64,000 nucleotides of DNA from Marinobacter sp. NP-4(2019) (GTDB lineage Bacteria > Pseudomonadota > Gammaproteobacteria > Pseudomonadales > Oleiphilaceae): the NCBI RefSeq assembly GCF_003994855.1, contig NZ_CP034142.1, forward strand, positions 1,178,001 to 1,242,000, read 5' to 3'. Below the pieces are notes generated by a model that was not told where the DNA came from, made no database searches, and worked only from the letters and a program-made list of their open reading frames with translations. The position numbers were made by a program, and so were the translations under genes. This document shows positions 17,231 to 24,971 of this stretch, piece after piece; position 1 is the stretch's first letter, and each line of letters starts with the position of its first letter.

Positions 17231-18340
17231 ATGACAAAACAAAAAAGATTGGTTTCATGCATCGCATTGGTTGTTTGTGGTTTCTCCGCTTCAGGTGCGT
17301 TTGCCCAGACGACGGTCTCGAAGCTCTCAGCGGATGCGCCGGTGTCGAATGTTTCTGCGGACGTGTATGGCCAGCTGAACTATGGCGTGCTGGTCGGGGA
17401 TAGTGGTGACGGCAGTGAACACTTCATCGTCGATAACGACAATAGTGGGAGCCGGATCGGCGCCAAATTGAAAGGCGACCTGAACGATACGGATCTGGTG
17501 GTGGGTGCCCACGTTGAACTGGAGTATCAGCAGAACCCCTCGAATCAGGTGACTCTCGAAGAGCGCTCGATCAGTGGCGAATTCAATGAGCGTCAGCTGA
17601 ACCTGTTTGTCTCCGGTGGATTTGGCAAGTTATCACTCGGTCAGGGTGATGGGGCCGCGAACGGCAACATCGAACGGGACCTGTCGGGTACCAAGGTTAT
17701 TTCGTATACCAACCCCGGACTGGTTGGTGGCGGTCTGGAGTTCCTGGATGATGCCACCGATACACGGGTCCGCCTGGGGGCGACCACGAGCGATCAGGAT
17801 TTCGAGAGTCGGTACAGTCGTGTGAGGTACGATCTGCCATCGCTGGGCGGGCTGCAGCCTTCCATAAGCCAGGGCATCAAGGATGGTGATGACGTCTCAG
17901 AGGTCGGGGTACGCTTCTCTGGCCAGTTCGCGGGCAAAATCTCCGGTGCTCTCGGTTATTCCGTCAAGGACACTGGCGGGCAAACCGGAGACGTTGAGAC
18001 CCTGGGTGGTTCATTGTCATGGTTGCACGACAGTGGCCTCAACCTGACCGGCGCTTACTCAACCAGCAGCGATGACGACGATGCCAATCCGGATTCCGAT
18101 TTCTATCTTGCTAAGGTGGGATACATGATCGGAAAGCATGCCTTTGATATTCACTATGCCGAAACGGAAGACCGTGCTCAGAAAGGGGATTCTGCGGAGT
18201 CCGTAGGCGTTGGTTATGTCTTTACCCCGATCAAATGGTTCGAGGCCTATGCCGGTTACAACAACCACTCACTGGATCGTCGGGGTGCCGACTTTGACGA
18301 TGTGGACACAGTTCTGGTCGGGGGGCGGCTTAAGTTTTGA
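17231..18340 (+). CDS. Gram-negative porin
   Basis: Outer-membrane trimeric-porin-like protein of 369 aa. It has a signal peptide with cleavage near G-A-F-A-Q, alternating amphipathic beta strands, acidic loops and a C-terminal phenylalanine (L-K-F) needed for assembly by Bam. The D-V-Y-G-Q-L-N-Y-G-V start of the mature barrel is typical of OmpC-like porins in marine bacteria. It lies 77 bp after tctA and probably provides the outer-membrane path for the Tct substrate (inference). Confidence 0.88.
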   Translation: MTKQKRLVSCIALVVCGFSASGAFAQTTVSKLSADAPVSNVSADVYGQLNYGVLVGDSGDGSEHFIVDNDNSGSRIGAKLKGDLNDTDLVVGAHVELEYQQNPSNQVTLEERSISGEFNERQLNLFVSGGFGKLSLGQGDGAANGNIERDLSGTKVISYTNPGLVGGGLEFLDDATDTRVRLGATTSDQDFESRYSRVRYDLPSLGGLQPSISQGIKDGDDVSEVGVRFSGQFAGKISGALGYSVKDTGGQTGDVETLGGSLSWLHDSGLNLTGAYSTSSDDDDANPDSDFYLAKVGYMIGKHAFDIHYAETEDRAQKGDSAESVGVGYVFTPIKWFEAYAGYNNHSLDRRGADFDDVDTVLVGGRLKF

Positions 18341-18385
18341 TACGCGCCTCTTTGTTGTTGTCCGTGGGTGATTGAGCCCACGTTC

Positions 18386-18415
18386 GCCGCACCCGGTCAG
18401 GAGTGCGGCTTTTTT
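18386..18415 (+). terminator. Intrinsic terminator after the porin gene
   Basis: GCCGCAC (18386-18392) pairs with GTGCGGC (18403-18409) followed by six T residues (18410-18415). It sits 46 bp after the porin stop and just before the convergent phoH end. Confidence 0.85.
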
Positions 18416-18430
18416 GGTTCTGGAGGGCTG

Positions 18431-19816
18431 TCAGAGATTGGCTTCGGCGTATTCTGCCAGAACCGACCTCGGTACCCCCTGGAGGTGGATGTGCCCACCG
18501 TGGCGGAAGCCCTTGAAGCGTTCCGTCATATAGGTCAGGCCGGAACTCAGGGCGCTGAGGTACGGTGTATCGATCTGCGCCAGGTTACCCAGGCAGATAA
18601 CCTTGGAGCCATTACCGGCCCGGGTAATGATGGTCTTGATCTGGTGTGGTGTCAGGTTCTGGGACTCATCGATGATGATCAGGCTGTGCTGGAAGCTTCG
18701 CCCACGGATGTAGTTCATCGATTTGAAGTGCAGCGGCACCTTGCTGAGGATGTAGTCCACGCTGGCGGTCATGTTCTCGTCGTCTTCGTGGAGCGCTTCG
18801 AGGTTGTCGACGATGGCGCCCAGCCAGGGTTCCATTTTCTCCGCTTCGGTGCCCGGCAGGAAGCCGATGTCCTCATCCAGGCCCTGGGTGCTTCGGGTGG
18901 CGATGATGCGCTTGTACAGCTTGCTGGCAACGGTCATCTCGATGCAGGCGGCCAGCGCCAGGATGGTTTTCCCCGACCCCGCTGAACCGGTCAGGTTCAC
19001 CAGGTGAATGTCCGGATCCAACAACAGGTTCAGGGCCAGTGACTGGTAGATATCCCGGGGGACCAGGCCCCAGACTTCCTCGCTCATCAGGTCGTGTTGA
19101 TGCAAATCCTGCATAACCAGTTGGTCATCGGACAGGTCCACGACCTTACCGACAAATCCCTGTTCGTCTACCACGAATTCGTTGATATTGAGCTTTGCCA
19201 GGTCGCCCTCGCGTTTGAGGATATGCTCGGTAATGCCTTCCCGCTGGATGGTTTCCACCTTGGCGATGTTGTCCCAGAAGGAATTGGGGAACTCCTTGTA
19301 ACCCTTGGGCAGCAGGTCGATGTCATCCAGCAACTGGTCATTGTGATAATCCTGTGCTTCGACACCAAACCCGCGGGCTTTCAGCCGCATGTTGATGTCT
19401 TTGCTGACCAGAATGATGTCCCGGGATTTGTGCTTGTCCTGAAGGGCGGCCAGGGTGTTGATGATCTTGTTGTCGTTCAGGTTTTCCGGCAACGAATGAT
19501 TGTTGTGGTGTTCCGTGCTCATCAGGATTGACAGTGTGCCGAGGGGTTCGGCTTTTTTGCCGCGAACGATCGGCACGCCTTTCTCGATATCTTTCGGGAC
19601 AGCATCGCCCAACAACTTGTCGATGTTGCGGATGGCCTGGCGACAATCGGCCGCTACCGCCTGTTTACCGGATTTGAGGCTGTCGAGTTCTTCGAGGACC
19701 GTCATCGGGATGATGACATCGTGTTCTTCAAAGTTGAGGAGGGCGTTCGGATCGTGAATCAGCACGTTGGTGTCGAGGACATACATCTTTCGTCGAGCTT
19801 GCGATGCTCCTGGCAT
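18431..19816 (-). CDS. PhoH family protein with PIN domain
   Basis: 461-aa protein combining an N-terminal PIN nuclease domain (V-L-D-T-N-V-L-I-H-D, about 12-140) with a C-terminal PhoH ATPase domain. Walker A is G-S-A-G-S-G-K-T and Walker B is in L-I-I-I-D-E-S-Q-N. Such PIN-PhoH proteins (also called YlaK or PhoH2) are proposed RNA helicase/ribonucleases. ATG 19816 has an AGAGGT box at good spacing; ATG 19786 is an alternative. The CBS and START genes lie upstream on the same strand. Confidence 0.93.
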   Translation of the reverse strand: MPGASQARRKMYVLDTNVLIHDPNALLNFEEHDVIIPMTVLEELDSLKSGKQAVAADCRQAIRNIDKLLGDAVPKDIEKGVPIVRGKKAEPLGTLSILMSTEHHNNHSLPENLNDNKIINTLAALQDKHKSRDIILVSKDINMRLKARGFGVEAQDYHNDQLLDDIDLLPKGYKEFPNSFWDNIAKVETIQREGITEHILKREGDLAKLNINEFVVDEQGFVGKVVDLSDDQLVMQDLHQHDLMSEEVWGLVPRDIYQSLALNLLLDPDIHLVNLTGSAGSGKTILALAACIEMTVASKLYKRIIATRSTQGLDEDIGFLPGTEAEKMEPWLGAIVDNLEALHEDDENMTASVDYILSKVPLHFKSMNYIRGRSFQHSLIIIDESQNLTPHQIKTIITRAGNGSKVICLGNLAQIDTPYLSALSSGLTYMTERFKGFRHGGHIHLQGVPRSVLAEYAEANL

Positions 19817-19849
19817 AGGGCGCGTTACCTCTCTGGTGGCTCAGTCGTT

Positions 19850-20332
19850 TCAGGCACAGCGGCTGGTGAGTTCCTTGTCAGAAATCAGTTTTAGCATGTC
19901 GTAAGTGGTTATTATTCCAGTGATTTTCTTGTCTTTCGTGACGAAAATCCGGTGCAGGTGTTCACGCATCATGATGTTGGCGATATCGCGAACCGGGGTC
20001 TGCTCATCCACGGATAGAATACTCGGTGTCATGATGTCCCGTACTTCTACGGGAACCTTGCCCATCTCCTCGAATATGGCCATGCGCAGGCGTCGGGCTT
20101 CCTGCTCCTCCTCGGGGGTCAGGCGGGCATCGTTGTCGTTCCGGTTGGCATTCCAGCGAAACTCGGTGATGTCTTTCAGGGTGGCAATACCGACAATGTC
20201 GCCGTGTTCGTCGGTCACCGGGCTGCCGGTGATTTCGTTGTCGGTCAGGAAGCGGGCCAGTCTCTCCATGGTCCAGGATTGTGGGACCGCCTTGATGCTT
20301 GGGGTCATGATCTCGTAAGCGAGAACAGTCAT
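19850..20332 (-). CDS. Tandem CBS-domain protein
   Basis: 160-aa cytoplasmic protein made of two CBS domains, which usually form an adenosine-nucleotide-binding pair. Domain 1 runs over about residues 5-55 (V-T-D-E-H-G-D-I-V-G-I-A-T-L-K-D) and domain 2 over about 98-155 (V-T-K-D-K-K-I-T-G-I-I-T-T-Y-D). An inserted stretch rich in E and R (65-90) separates them. No effector domain is attached, so it likely works as a stand-alone regulatory module. It lies 33 bp upstream of phoH on the same strand. Confidence 0.9.
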   Translation of the reverse strand: MTVLAYEIMTPSIKAVPQSWTMERLARFLTDNEITGSPVTDEHGDIVGIATLKDITEFRWNANRNDNDARLTPEEEQEARRLRMAIFEEMGKVPVEVRDIMTPSILSVDEQTPVRDIANIMMREHLHRIFVTKDKKITGIITTYDMLKLISDKELTSRCA

Positions 20333-20392
20333 TTACCGGGTCCTGTGCTGTTAAAGGGTCCTTTTCAACAGAGCTTAGCTTGTCCGGTGCGG

Positions 20393-21130
20393 CTAGTCAT
20401 CCCCTGATTGTGACGGAGACACCACATCAACCAGTTTGCCCTCATCGTCATATACCAGCGTGTGGCCCTGATAGCGCTCCTGACGGGTAACCTGCTCCAG
20501 TTGCTCCATGGATCTTACCGGAATGTCCACCAGCAGGGAGTTGACCAGCCAGCCGGGTATGGCGCCGTTGGGGTCGGTGTGCTGGATCCAGACCATATGG
20601 GTCTTGTCGCCTTCGGGAATAAAACGGTACAGCGTATCGGAGCGATCGACCCGTACCAGGCCATCAATTTCTTCGCGGCGGTCAGGCACTGCGTTAAGAT
20701 CCATTACCACCTCACCAGTGGTCTGTTCGCCATGGGTGCGGATACGGAGGACGTAGTCCCGGTCAGCCACAGGCCAGGGCATGTCGTTCACCGAGTAGGC
20801 GTACCGGTCGTGAAAACTCCCGTCGCCAAATGCCTGGGATCTGGTGCAATTGTGAACCCACTCAACACAGGATTTCGGGTTAACCATGACCGCCATGAGG
20901 TTCTCCAGGGAGGTATCCATCAGTGCTTCCGCCTTGAAAGCCTTGAAACTGGAGTCTTCCTGATCGATGGTGTAGACCCTGATATTGTCGGTTTCCTTGC
21001 GCAGGGTCCAGCCGTCGGCAGTCTCAGCGGGTAATGCTCCCTGGGCAAGCGTCGGGAGGAGGGCGGAGAAGGCCAGAATGGCACTCAGAGAACTGAAGGC
21101 GGGCTTGTCGTGGGCTCTTGGGTTGCGCAT
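20393..21130 (-). CDS. START-domain lipid-binding-like secreted protein
   Basis: 245-aa protein with an N-terminal signal sequence (hydrophobic A-I-L-A-F-S-A-L-L-P-T-L-A-Q-G-A) followed by a START-like domain (about 45-225). Typical motifs are W-x-L-R-K-E-x-x-x-I-R-V-Y, C-V-E-W-V-H-N-C and P-W-P-V-A-D-R-D-Y. Such proteins are thought to bind a lipid or hydrophobic ligand; the ligand is unknown. ATG 21130 has an AGGAAG box at 8 nt; GTG 21139 is an upstream alternative. It is divergent from the DUF2804 gene. Confidence 0.85.
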   Translation of the reverse strand: MRNPRAHDKPAFSSLSAILAFSALLPTLAQGALPAETADGWTLRKETDNIRVYTIDQEDSSFKAFKAEALMDTSLENLMAVMVNPKSCVEWVHNCTRSQAFGDGSFHDRYAYSVNDMPWPVADRDYVLRIRTHGEQTTGEVVMDLNAVPDRREEIDGLVRVDRSDTLYRFIPEGDKTHMVWIQHTDPNGAIPGWLVNSLLVDIPVRSMEQLEQVTRQERYQGHTLVYDDEGKLVDVVSPSQSGDD

Positions 21131-21261
21131 AGAGTACACTTCCTGAATTAGATTGAAGCGAGTCTATCACGCACGTTTGTGGAGGCGTGGTAGCGAATCC
21201 GGAGATTGTGAACTGGGTATCCACCCTCACATCCATTCACCGAATCTGGCCCGAATTGACG

Positions 21262-22269
21262 ATGACGATAAAGCAGCTGATCGATATCAGGGGGCGGGTG
21301 CAAACCGGCGTGTTTTCGTGCCCTGTGGAAACCATCAATTACCTGGATTACGACCTGCGGACAATGATGGACAGGCCGCGCTCCCGGCTTGCCCGGAAAT
21401 GGCGGTTCAATCAGTTCCAGTTTGTCAGTGTCATGTCGGAACACTGGGTCTTTGGTCTGGCCATTGTGGACCTGAAGCTGGTAAGTAACGGTTTTTTCTA
21501 CCTTTACGACTTCGCTTCCGGAGAGATGCTGGAGCAGACCTTCATGCAGCCGCTGGGCTGGGGCACCGTGATTGAACCCCGCCCGGAGGACGGTGTTGCC
21601 AGCTTCCGCAGTAAACAGGTCAATCTGAGAATTATTCCGGGCCCGGAGGGGCGAAGCGTCAGCGTCACGGCGGGTGAGGCGATTCGTGCAATGTTTTCGC
21701 TGCATGACGACCGGGATCCCCTGAGGCTGGCGTGTCCTGCGGGGTACAACGGCTGGGTCTTTACGCGTAAGTCCGCGGGCTTGCCGGTCACCGGTGAAAT
21801 TCGTTGGGGAGACCGGATCTGGCGCTGCGATGACCATACCCGGGGAACCGTCGATTGGAGCTGCGGCTTCATGCGCCGTGAGACCGCCTGGAACTGGGCG
21901 TGTCTGGCAGGACAATTGGACGACGGCACCTCTGTCGGGCTGAATCTTGCCACCGGGGTGAACGAATCGGGAATGACCGAGAATGCTCTGTGGCTCAATG
22001 GGCGCTGTATCAAGCTTGATCTGTCCCGCTTCGAGTTTGCTCGGTACGATCAGTCCGCACCCTGGCGGGTCACCACCAGCGATGGCCGGGTGGATCTTCA
22101 CTTTGTGCCTTCGGGCGTTCGCAAGGAGCGGCTGAATGCGCTGGTGCTGGCGTCCAACTTCCGTCAATACGCCGGGACGTTTGAAGGCTTTGTGGTGGAT
22201 GATGACGGTAAAAAAATCCCCATAGCAGGGCTACGGGGATTGATGGAAGATCATTTCGCCCGCTGGTAA
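21262..22269 (+). CDS. DUF2804 family protein
   Basis: 335-aa protein of the DUF2804 family (by recall), with Y-L-D-Y-D near the N-terminus and many conserved Trp-containing strands (D-W-S-C-G, W-N-W-A-C-L-A-G). It resembles the lipocalin-like hydroxysteroid or carotenoid 1,2-hydratase fold; the function is unknown. The start is uncertain: ATG 21262 gives the family N-terminus, but the frame is open to GTG 21187, which has a GGAGG very close. The 3' end contains, on the other strand, the terminator of the min operon. Confidence 0.8.
   Translation: MTIKQLIDIRGRVQTGVFSCPVETINYLDYDLRTMMDRPRSRLARKWRFNQFQFVSVMSEHWVFGLAIVDLKLVSNGFFYLYDFASGEMLEQTFMQPLGWGTVIEPRPEDGVASFRSKQVNLRIIPGPEGRSVSVTAGEAIRAMFSLHDDRDPLRLACPAGYNGWVFTRKSAGLPVTGEIRWGDRIWRCDDHTRGTVDWSCGFMRRETAWNWACLAGQLDDGTSVGLNLATGVNESGMTENALWLNGRCIKLDLSRFEFARYDQSAPWRVTTSDGRVDLHFVPSGVRKERLNALVLASNFRQYAGTFEGFVVDDDGKKIPIAGLRGLMEDHFARW
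22210..22240 (-). terminator. Intrinsic terminator of the min operon, inside the DUF2804 gene
   Basis: Read on the minus strand, ATCCCC, G, TAGC, CCT, GCTA, T, GGGGAT forms an 11-bp stem (one G-U pair, 3-nt loop) followed at once by seven T residues (22216 back to 22210). It lies about 50 bp past the minE stop and within the last 20 codons of the convergent DUF2804 gene. Confidence 0.85.
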
Positions 22270-22278
22270 CGGCGGGCG
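22257..22278. terminator. GC-rich hairpin between DUF2804 and minE
   Basis: CGCCCGC (22257-22263) pairs with GCGGGCG (22272-22278); the DUF2804 stop codon lies in the loop. No T run follows on either strand, so it is at best a weak bidirectional barrier between convergent genes. Confidence 0.35.
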
Positions 22279-22288
22279 AGGAGGGGCA

Positions 22289-22543
22289 TCAGCTTTCCGG
22301 CAGGGTGACGTTCAACTCCAGCACTGAACAACTGTCATTGCGGTCCACTTCCACCTGAACCATATCGTCACTGATCTGTACATACTTGCGAATGACTGCC
22401 AGCAATTCCTGCTGCAACTGGGGCAGGTAGTCTGGCTGTTCACGCTGACCTCGTTCATGGGCAACAATAATCTGCAGTCGCTCTTTGGCAACGTTGGCGG
22501 TGTTGTTGCTTTTTTTGCTTCTGAAATAATCGAGGAAACTCAT
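22289..22543 (-). CDS. minE: Cell division topological specificity factor MinE
   Basis: 84-aa protein that stimulates MinD ATPase and drives pole-to-pole oscillation. The N-terminal amphipathic and anti-MinCD region (M-S-F-L-D-Y-F-R-S-K-K, then A-K-E-R-L-Q-I-I-V-A-H-E-R) and the C-terminal dimerisation domain ending in L-N-V-T-L-P are recognisable. It is the last gene of the operon, 3 bp after minD, with the terminator further downstream at 22210-22240. Confidence 0.97.
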   Translation of the reverse strand: MSFLDYFRSKKSNNTANVAKERLQIIVAHERGQREQPDYLPQLQQELLAVIRKYVQISDDMVQVEVDRNDSCSVLELNVTLPES

Positions 22544-22546
22544 CCC

Positions 22547-23359
22547 TTAGCCCCCCTTGAACATCCGTGAGAAGAAGCCCTTTTTCTGGGAGGACATAAA
22601 GCGATGCTCGCGTTCCTCGCCAAGAAGCCGGGCAACGGCGTCGTCGTAGGCCTGGCCGGCGTCACTGTCTTCCTCAAGAATGACGGGCAGCCCCTGGTTG
22701 GACGCGTTCAACACGATCTGGCTTTCCGGGATGACGCCCAGCAGCGGAATGGCAAGAATCTCTTCTACGTCTGCCACCGACAGCATTTCGCCCTTTTCCA
22801 CCCGTGACGGGTTGTAACGGGTCAGCAACAGGTGCTCCTTGACCGGGTCCTGGCCCATTTCGGCGCGACGGGATTTGCTCTGGAGGATGCCCAGGATGCG
22901 GTCCGAATCCCGCACCGAAGAAACTTCCGGATTGGTGACCACAACCGCTTCATCTGCGTAGTACAGCGCCATCAATGCACCGTGTTCGATGCCTGCCGGG
23001 GAATCGCAGACAATGTAGTCAAAGGTCTCCGACAGTTCGTTAATGACTTTCTCAACGCCTTCCCGGGTCAGCGCTTCTTTTTCCCGGGTTTGCGAGGCGG
23101 GCAGGATGTACAGGCTTTGAACGCGCTTGTCGCGGATCAGTGCCTGGTTCAGCGATGCCTCACCCTGGATGACGTTGACGAAGTCATACACCACCCGGCG
23201 TTCGCAGTTCATGATGAGATCGAGGTTGCGCAGGCCCACATCAAAATCAATGACCACGGTCTTGTGGCCGCGTTTGGCCAGACCGGTACTGATTGAGGCG
23301 CTGGTGGTGGTTTTGCCTACGCCACCCTTTCCTGAGGTAACGACAATGATTCTAGCCAA
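22547..23359 (-). CDS. minD: Septum site-determining ATPase MinD
   Basis: 270-aa membrane-associated ATPase that recruits MinC. It has the deviant Walker A motif K-G-G-V-G-K-T (11-17) and the C-terminal amphipathic membrane-targeting helix (K-K-G-F-F-S-R-M-F-K-G-G). It lies between minC (65 bp upstream) and minE (3 bp downstream). Confidence 0.98.
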   Translation of the reverse strand: MARIIVVTSGKGGVGKTTTSASISTGLAKRGHKTVVIDFDVGLRNLDLIMNCERRVVYDFVNVIQGEASLNQALIRDKRVQSLYILPASQTREKEALTREGVEKVINELSETFDYIVCDSPAGIEHGALMALYYADEAVVVTNPEVSSVRDSDRILGILQSKSRRAEMGQDPVKEHLLLTRYNPSRVEKGEMLSVADVEEILAIPLLGVIPESQIVLNASNQGLPVILEEDSDAGQAYDDAVARLLGEEREHRFMSSQKKGFFSRMFKGG

Positions 23360-23424
23360 GGTTGCATTCCTGTTTCGCTGTGGATTCGTCGTCTATGCCG
23401 AATAAATCGGTCGTTATAGTCTTG

Positions 23425-24204
23425 TCAGGCCTTCTCCAGTGGCGTCACCACCAGCAGGTCGTCCCTGAGCTGGATCTGAACGGCGGTTTTCCAGCCGTTG
23501 TCCTGAAGATCCTCAGAGATTTTATAGTGTCCGGCGATGGACACAAGCTCCGCTTCCAGTGACTGACAGAAAACCCGGGCGGATTGCGCGCCGTGTATGC
23601 CAGCGAGGGCGCGACCACGCAACGGGCCGTAGACGTGGATATTACCTGCCGCCAGTACTTCCGCGCCAGCCTGAACGGGGGCCAGAATGATCAGATCGCC
23701 CTCGGGGGCATATACCTGCTGGCCGGAACGTACGGGCTGATTGATGATGCGGGCCGGTACAGGCTCGGCAGGCAGTTCGGTAGCCGGGGCGGTTTCCGGT
23801 TCGCTGGCCTGGGTCGGCTCGTTAGCGGCCGCGGCCATTTCATTGGAAGGGCTGACGTCACGGTCACGCTGGCTGCCCCCGGGCAGCAGGGCAAGCGCGG
23901 CCCCCCGGGCCAGTCTGCGCTGGTCGTCGTTGCCGCCGCGTACACCAATGACGTGGATATTGTGGCGGCGGCAGGTGCCGATAATTTTGAAGAAATCGAG
24001 TTCGCTGCTCAGGCCTTCGTATTTTTCCAGGCTGATAATCAGCGGAATGTCCTTGAAGAAGCCCGGCGCCTGACTGATCTTGTCCCGCAGGGTATCCTCG
24101 AATTCGTCGTTGTCGAAGAAATAAAGCTCCAGGGCGGTCATGGACACGCTGGCGCTTTTCAGTTGAAAGCAGTGTTTTACCCCTGAGGTGGCGGTATCGC
24201 TCAT
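23425..24204 (-). CDS. minC: Septum site-determining inhibitor MinC
   Basis: 259-aa FtsZ polymerisation inhibitor. The N-terminal inhibitory domain is followed by a linker rich in A, E and P (about 130-155) and the C-terminal beta-helix domain that binds MinD (G-D-L-I-I-L-A-P-V-Q-A-G-A-E-V-L-A-A-G-N-I-H-V-Y-G). Its ATG overlaps the stop of the upstream HopJ-family gene (24201-24204), so MinC synthesis is probably coupled to that small gene. Confidence 0.96.
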   Translation of the reverse strand: MSDTATSGVKHCFQLKSASVSMTALELYFFDNDEFEDTLRDKISQAPGFFKDIPLIISLEKYEGLSSELDFFKIIGTCRRHNIHVIGVRGGNDDQRRLARGAALALLPGGSQRDRDVSPSNEMAAAANEPTQASEPETAPATELPAEPVPARIINQPVRSGQQVYAPEGDLIILAPVQAGAEVLAAGNIHVYGPLRGRALAGIHGAQSARVFCQSLEAELVSIAGHYKISEDLQDNGWKTAVQIQLRDDLLVVTPLEKA

Positions 24205-24590
24205 GAAAGGCTCTCTTCCTTGGGATCGTTCCGGGTGTCGGCAGGGCGGGCGCGAAGTGGCTCGCCTTCAAAGCGGATGCCGGACCAACCGGTGCTGATG
24301 AACTGGCGAATGTTACCATGGCTGTCGCCTGCGGGATCATTCAATACCTGTTGGTAATGTTGTGCGAACAGTTGCAGGGTATCGGCCTCGTTGAGGCTGC
24401 AGTACTGCCCCAGGGCAAATACCCGGCAGGAGCCTGCATTCTCGCCCGCAGCATTGAGCAGTGGGCCGTTATGGAATCCGGTCGGTTGATACTCGAAATG
24501 GCGGTCAATCAACGCCAGGGTATCGTCAAAGTCCGCGTGGCCCGCTGTCAGGGATGCCAGGTGAATCCGCACTGCCTCGTTCACGTTCAT
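24201..24590 (-). CDS. HopJ type III effector-family protein
   Basis: 129-aa cytoplasmic protein that matches the HopJ family by recall (F-x-D-x-L-A-L-I-D-x-H-F-E-Y-x-P-T-x-F-x-N-G and G-S-C-R-V-F-A-L-G). The family is named after a Pseudomonas syringae candidate effector but is widespread in free-living proteobacteria with no secretion system, so an effector role is unlikely here. It overlaps minC by 4 bp and shares one base with the DUF1244 gene upstream. Its molecular function is unknown. Confidence 0.82.
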   Translation of the reverse strand: MNVNEAVRIHLASLTAGHADFDDTLALIDRHFEYQPTGFHNGPLLNAAGENAGSCRVFALGQYCSLNEADTLQLFAQHYQQVLNDPAGDSHGNIRQFISTGWSGIRFEGEPLRARPADTRNDPKEESLS

Positions 24591-24868
24591 TATTTATGAT
24601 CCTGTTTGGGGCCCTTCTGGTAACGGGATTTCCACTCTTCATAAGGCATGCCATAGATGATCTCGCGGGCGTCGGGGTCGGAAAGCTCAAAGCCCCGCTC
24701 GGCGGCTTCGGCTCGATACCACTTGGACAGACAGTTGCGGCAGAACCCGGCCAGGTTCATCAGGTCCAGGTTCTGGACCTCGGTGTGCTCGCGCAGGTGT
24801 TTTACCAGGCGCCGGAAGGCCGCGGCCTCGATTTCGGTCTGTGACTGCTCGGGAATGGGATTTGTCAT
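24590..24868 (-). CDS. DUF1244 family protein
   Basis: 92-aa protein of the DUF1244 family (by recall), with R-L-V-x-H-L-x-E-H-T-x-V-Q-N-L-D-L-M-N-L-A-G-F-C-R-N-C-L-S-K-W-Y as its hallmark. Two conserved Cys (C-R-N-C) suggest metal or redox chemistry, but no function is known. First gene of the operon with hopJ and minCDE; the stop and the next start share one base (TAATG). Its start is 64 bp from the LexA box. Confidence 0.85.
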   Translation of the reverse strand: MTNPIPEQSQTEIEAAAFRRLVKHLREHTEVQNLDLMNLAGFCRNCLSKWYRAEAAERGFELSDPDAREIIYGMPYEEWKSRYQKGPKQDHK

Positions 24869-24932
24869 GGTTACTCGCCTGTTGGGCTATAGAGATCCTG
24901 ACATTCTCTGTATGTTAGCTTAAGATACAAGG

Positions 24933-24948
24933 CTGTATATATGTACAG
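24933..24948. promoter_or_regulatory. LexA (SOS) box between dinB and the DUF1244-hopJ-min operon
   Basis: CTGTATATATGTACAG keeps the CTG-N10-CAG core and the alternating TA centre of the gammaproteobacterial LexA consensus. It ends 23 bp before the dinB start and covers a probable dinB -10 (TATATG, with TTAGCT 17 bp upstream). It is 64 bp from the divergent DUF1244 start. Confidence 0.92.
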
Positions 24949-24971
24949 ATTATCGACCCGAGTTGCTGCCA

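Noticed and set aside
24201..24590. HopJ-family gene as evidence for a type III secretion effector
   Set aside because: No secretion genes or chaperone nearby, and the family is common in free-living bacteria; the name is historical.
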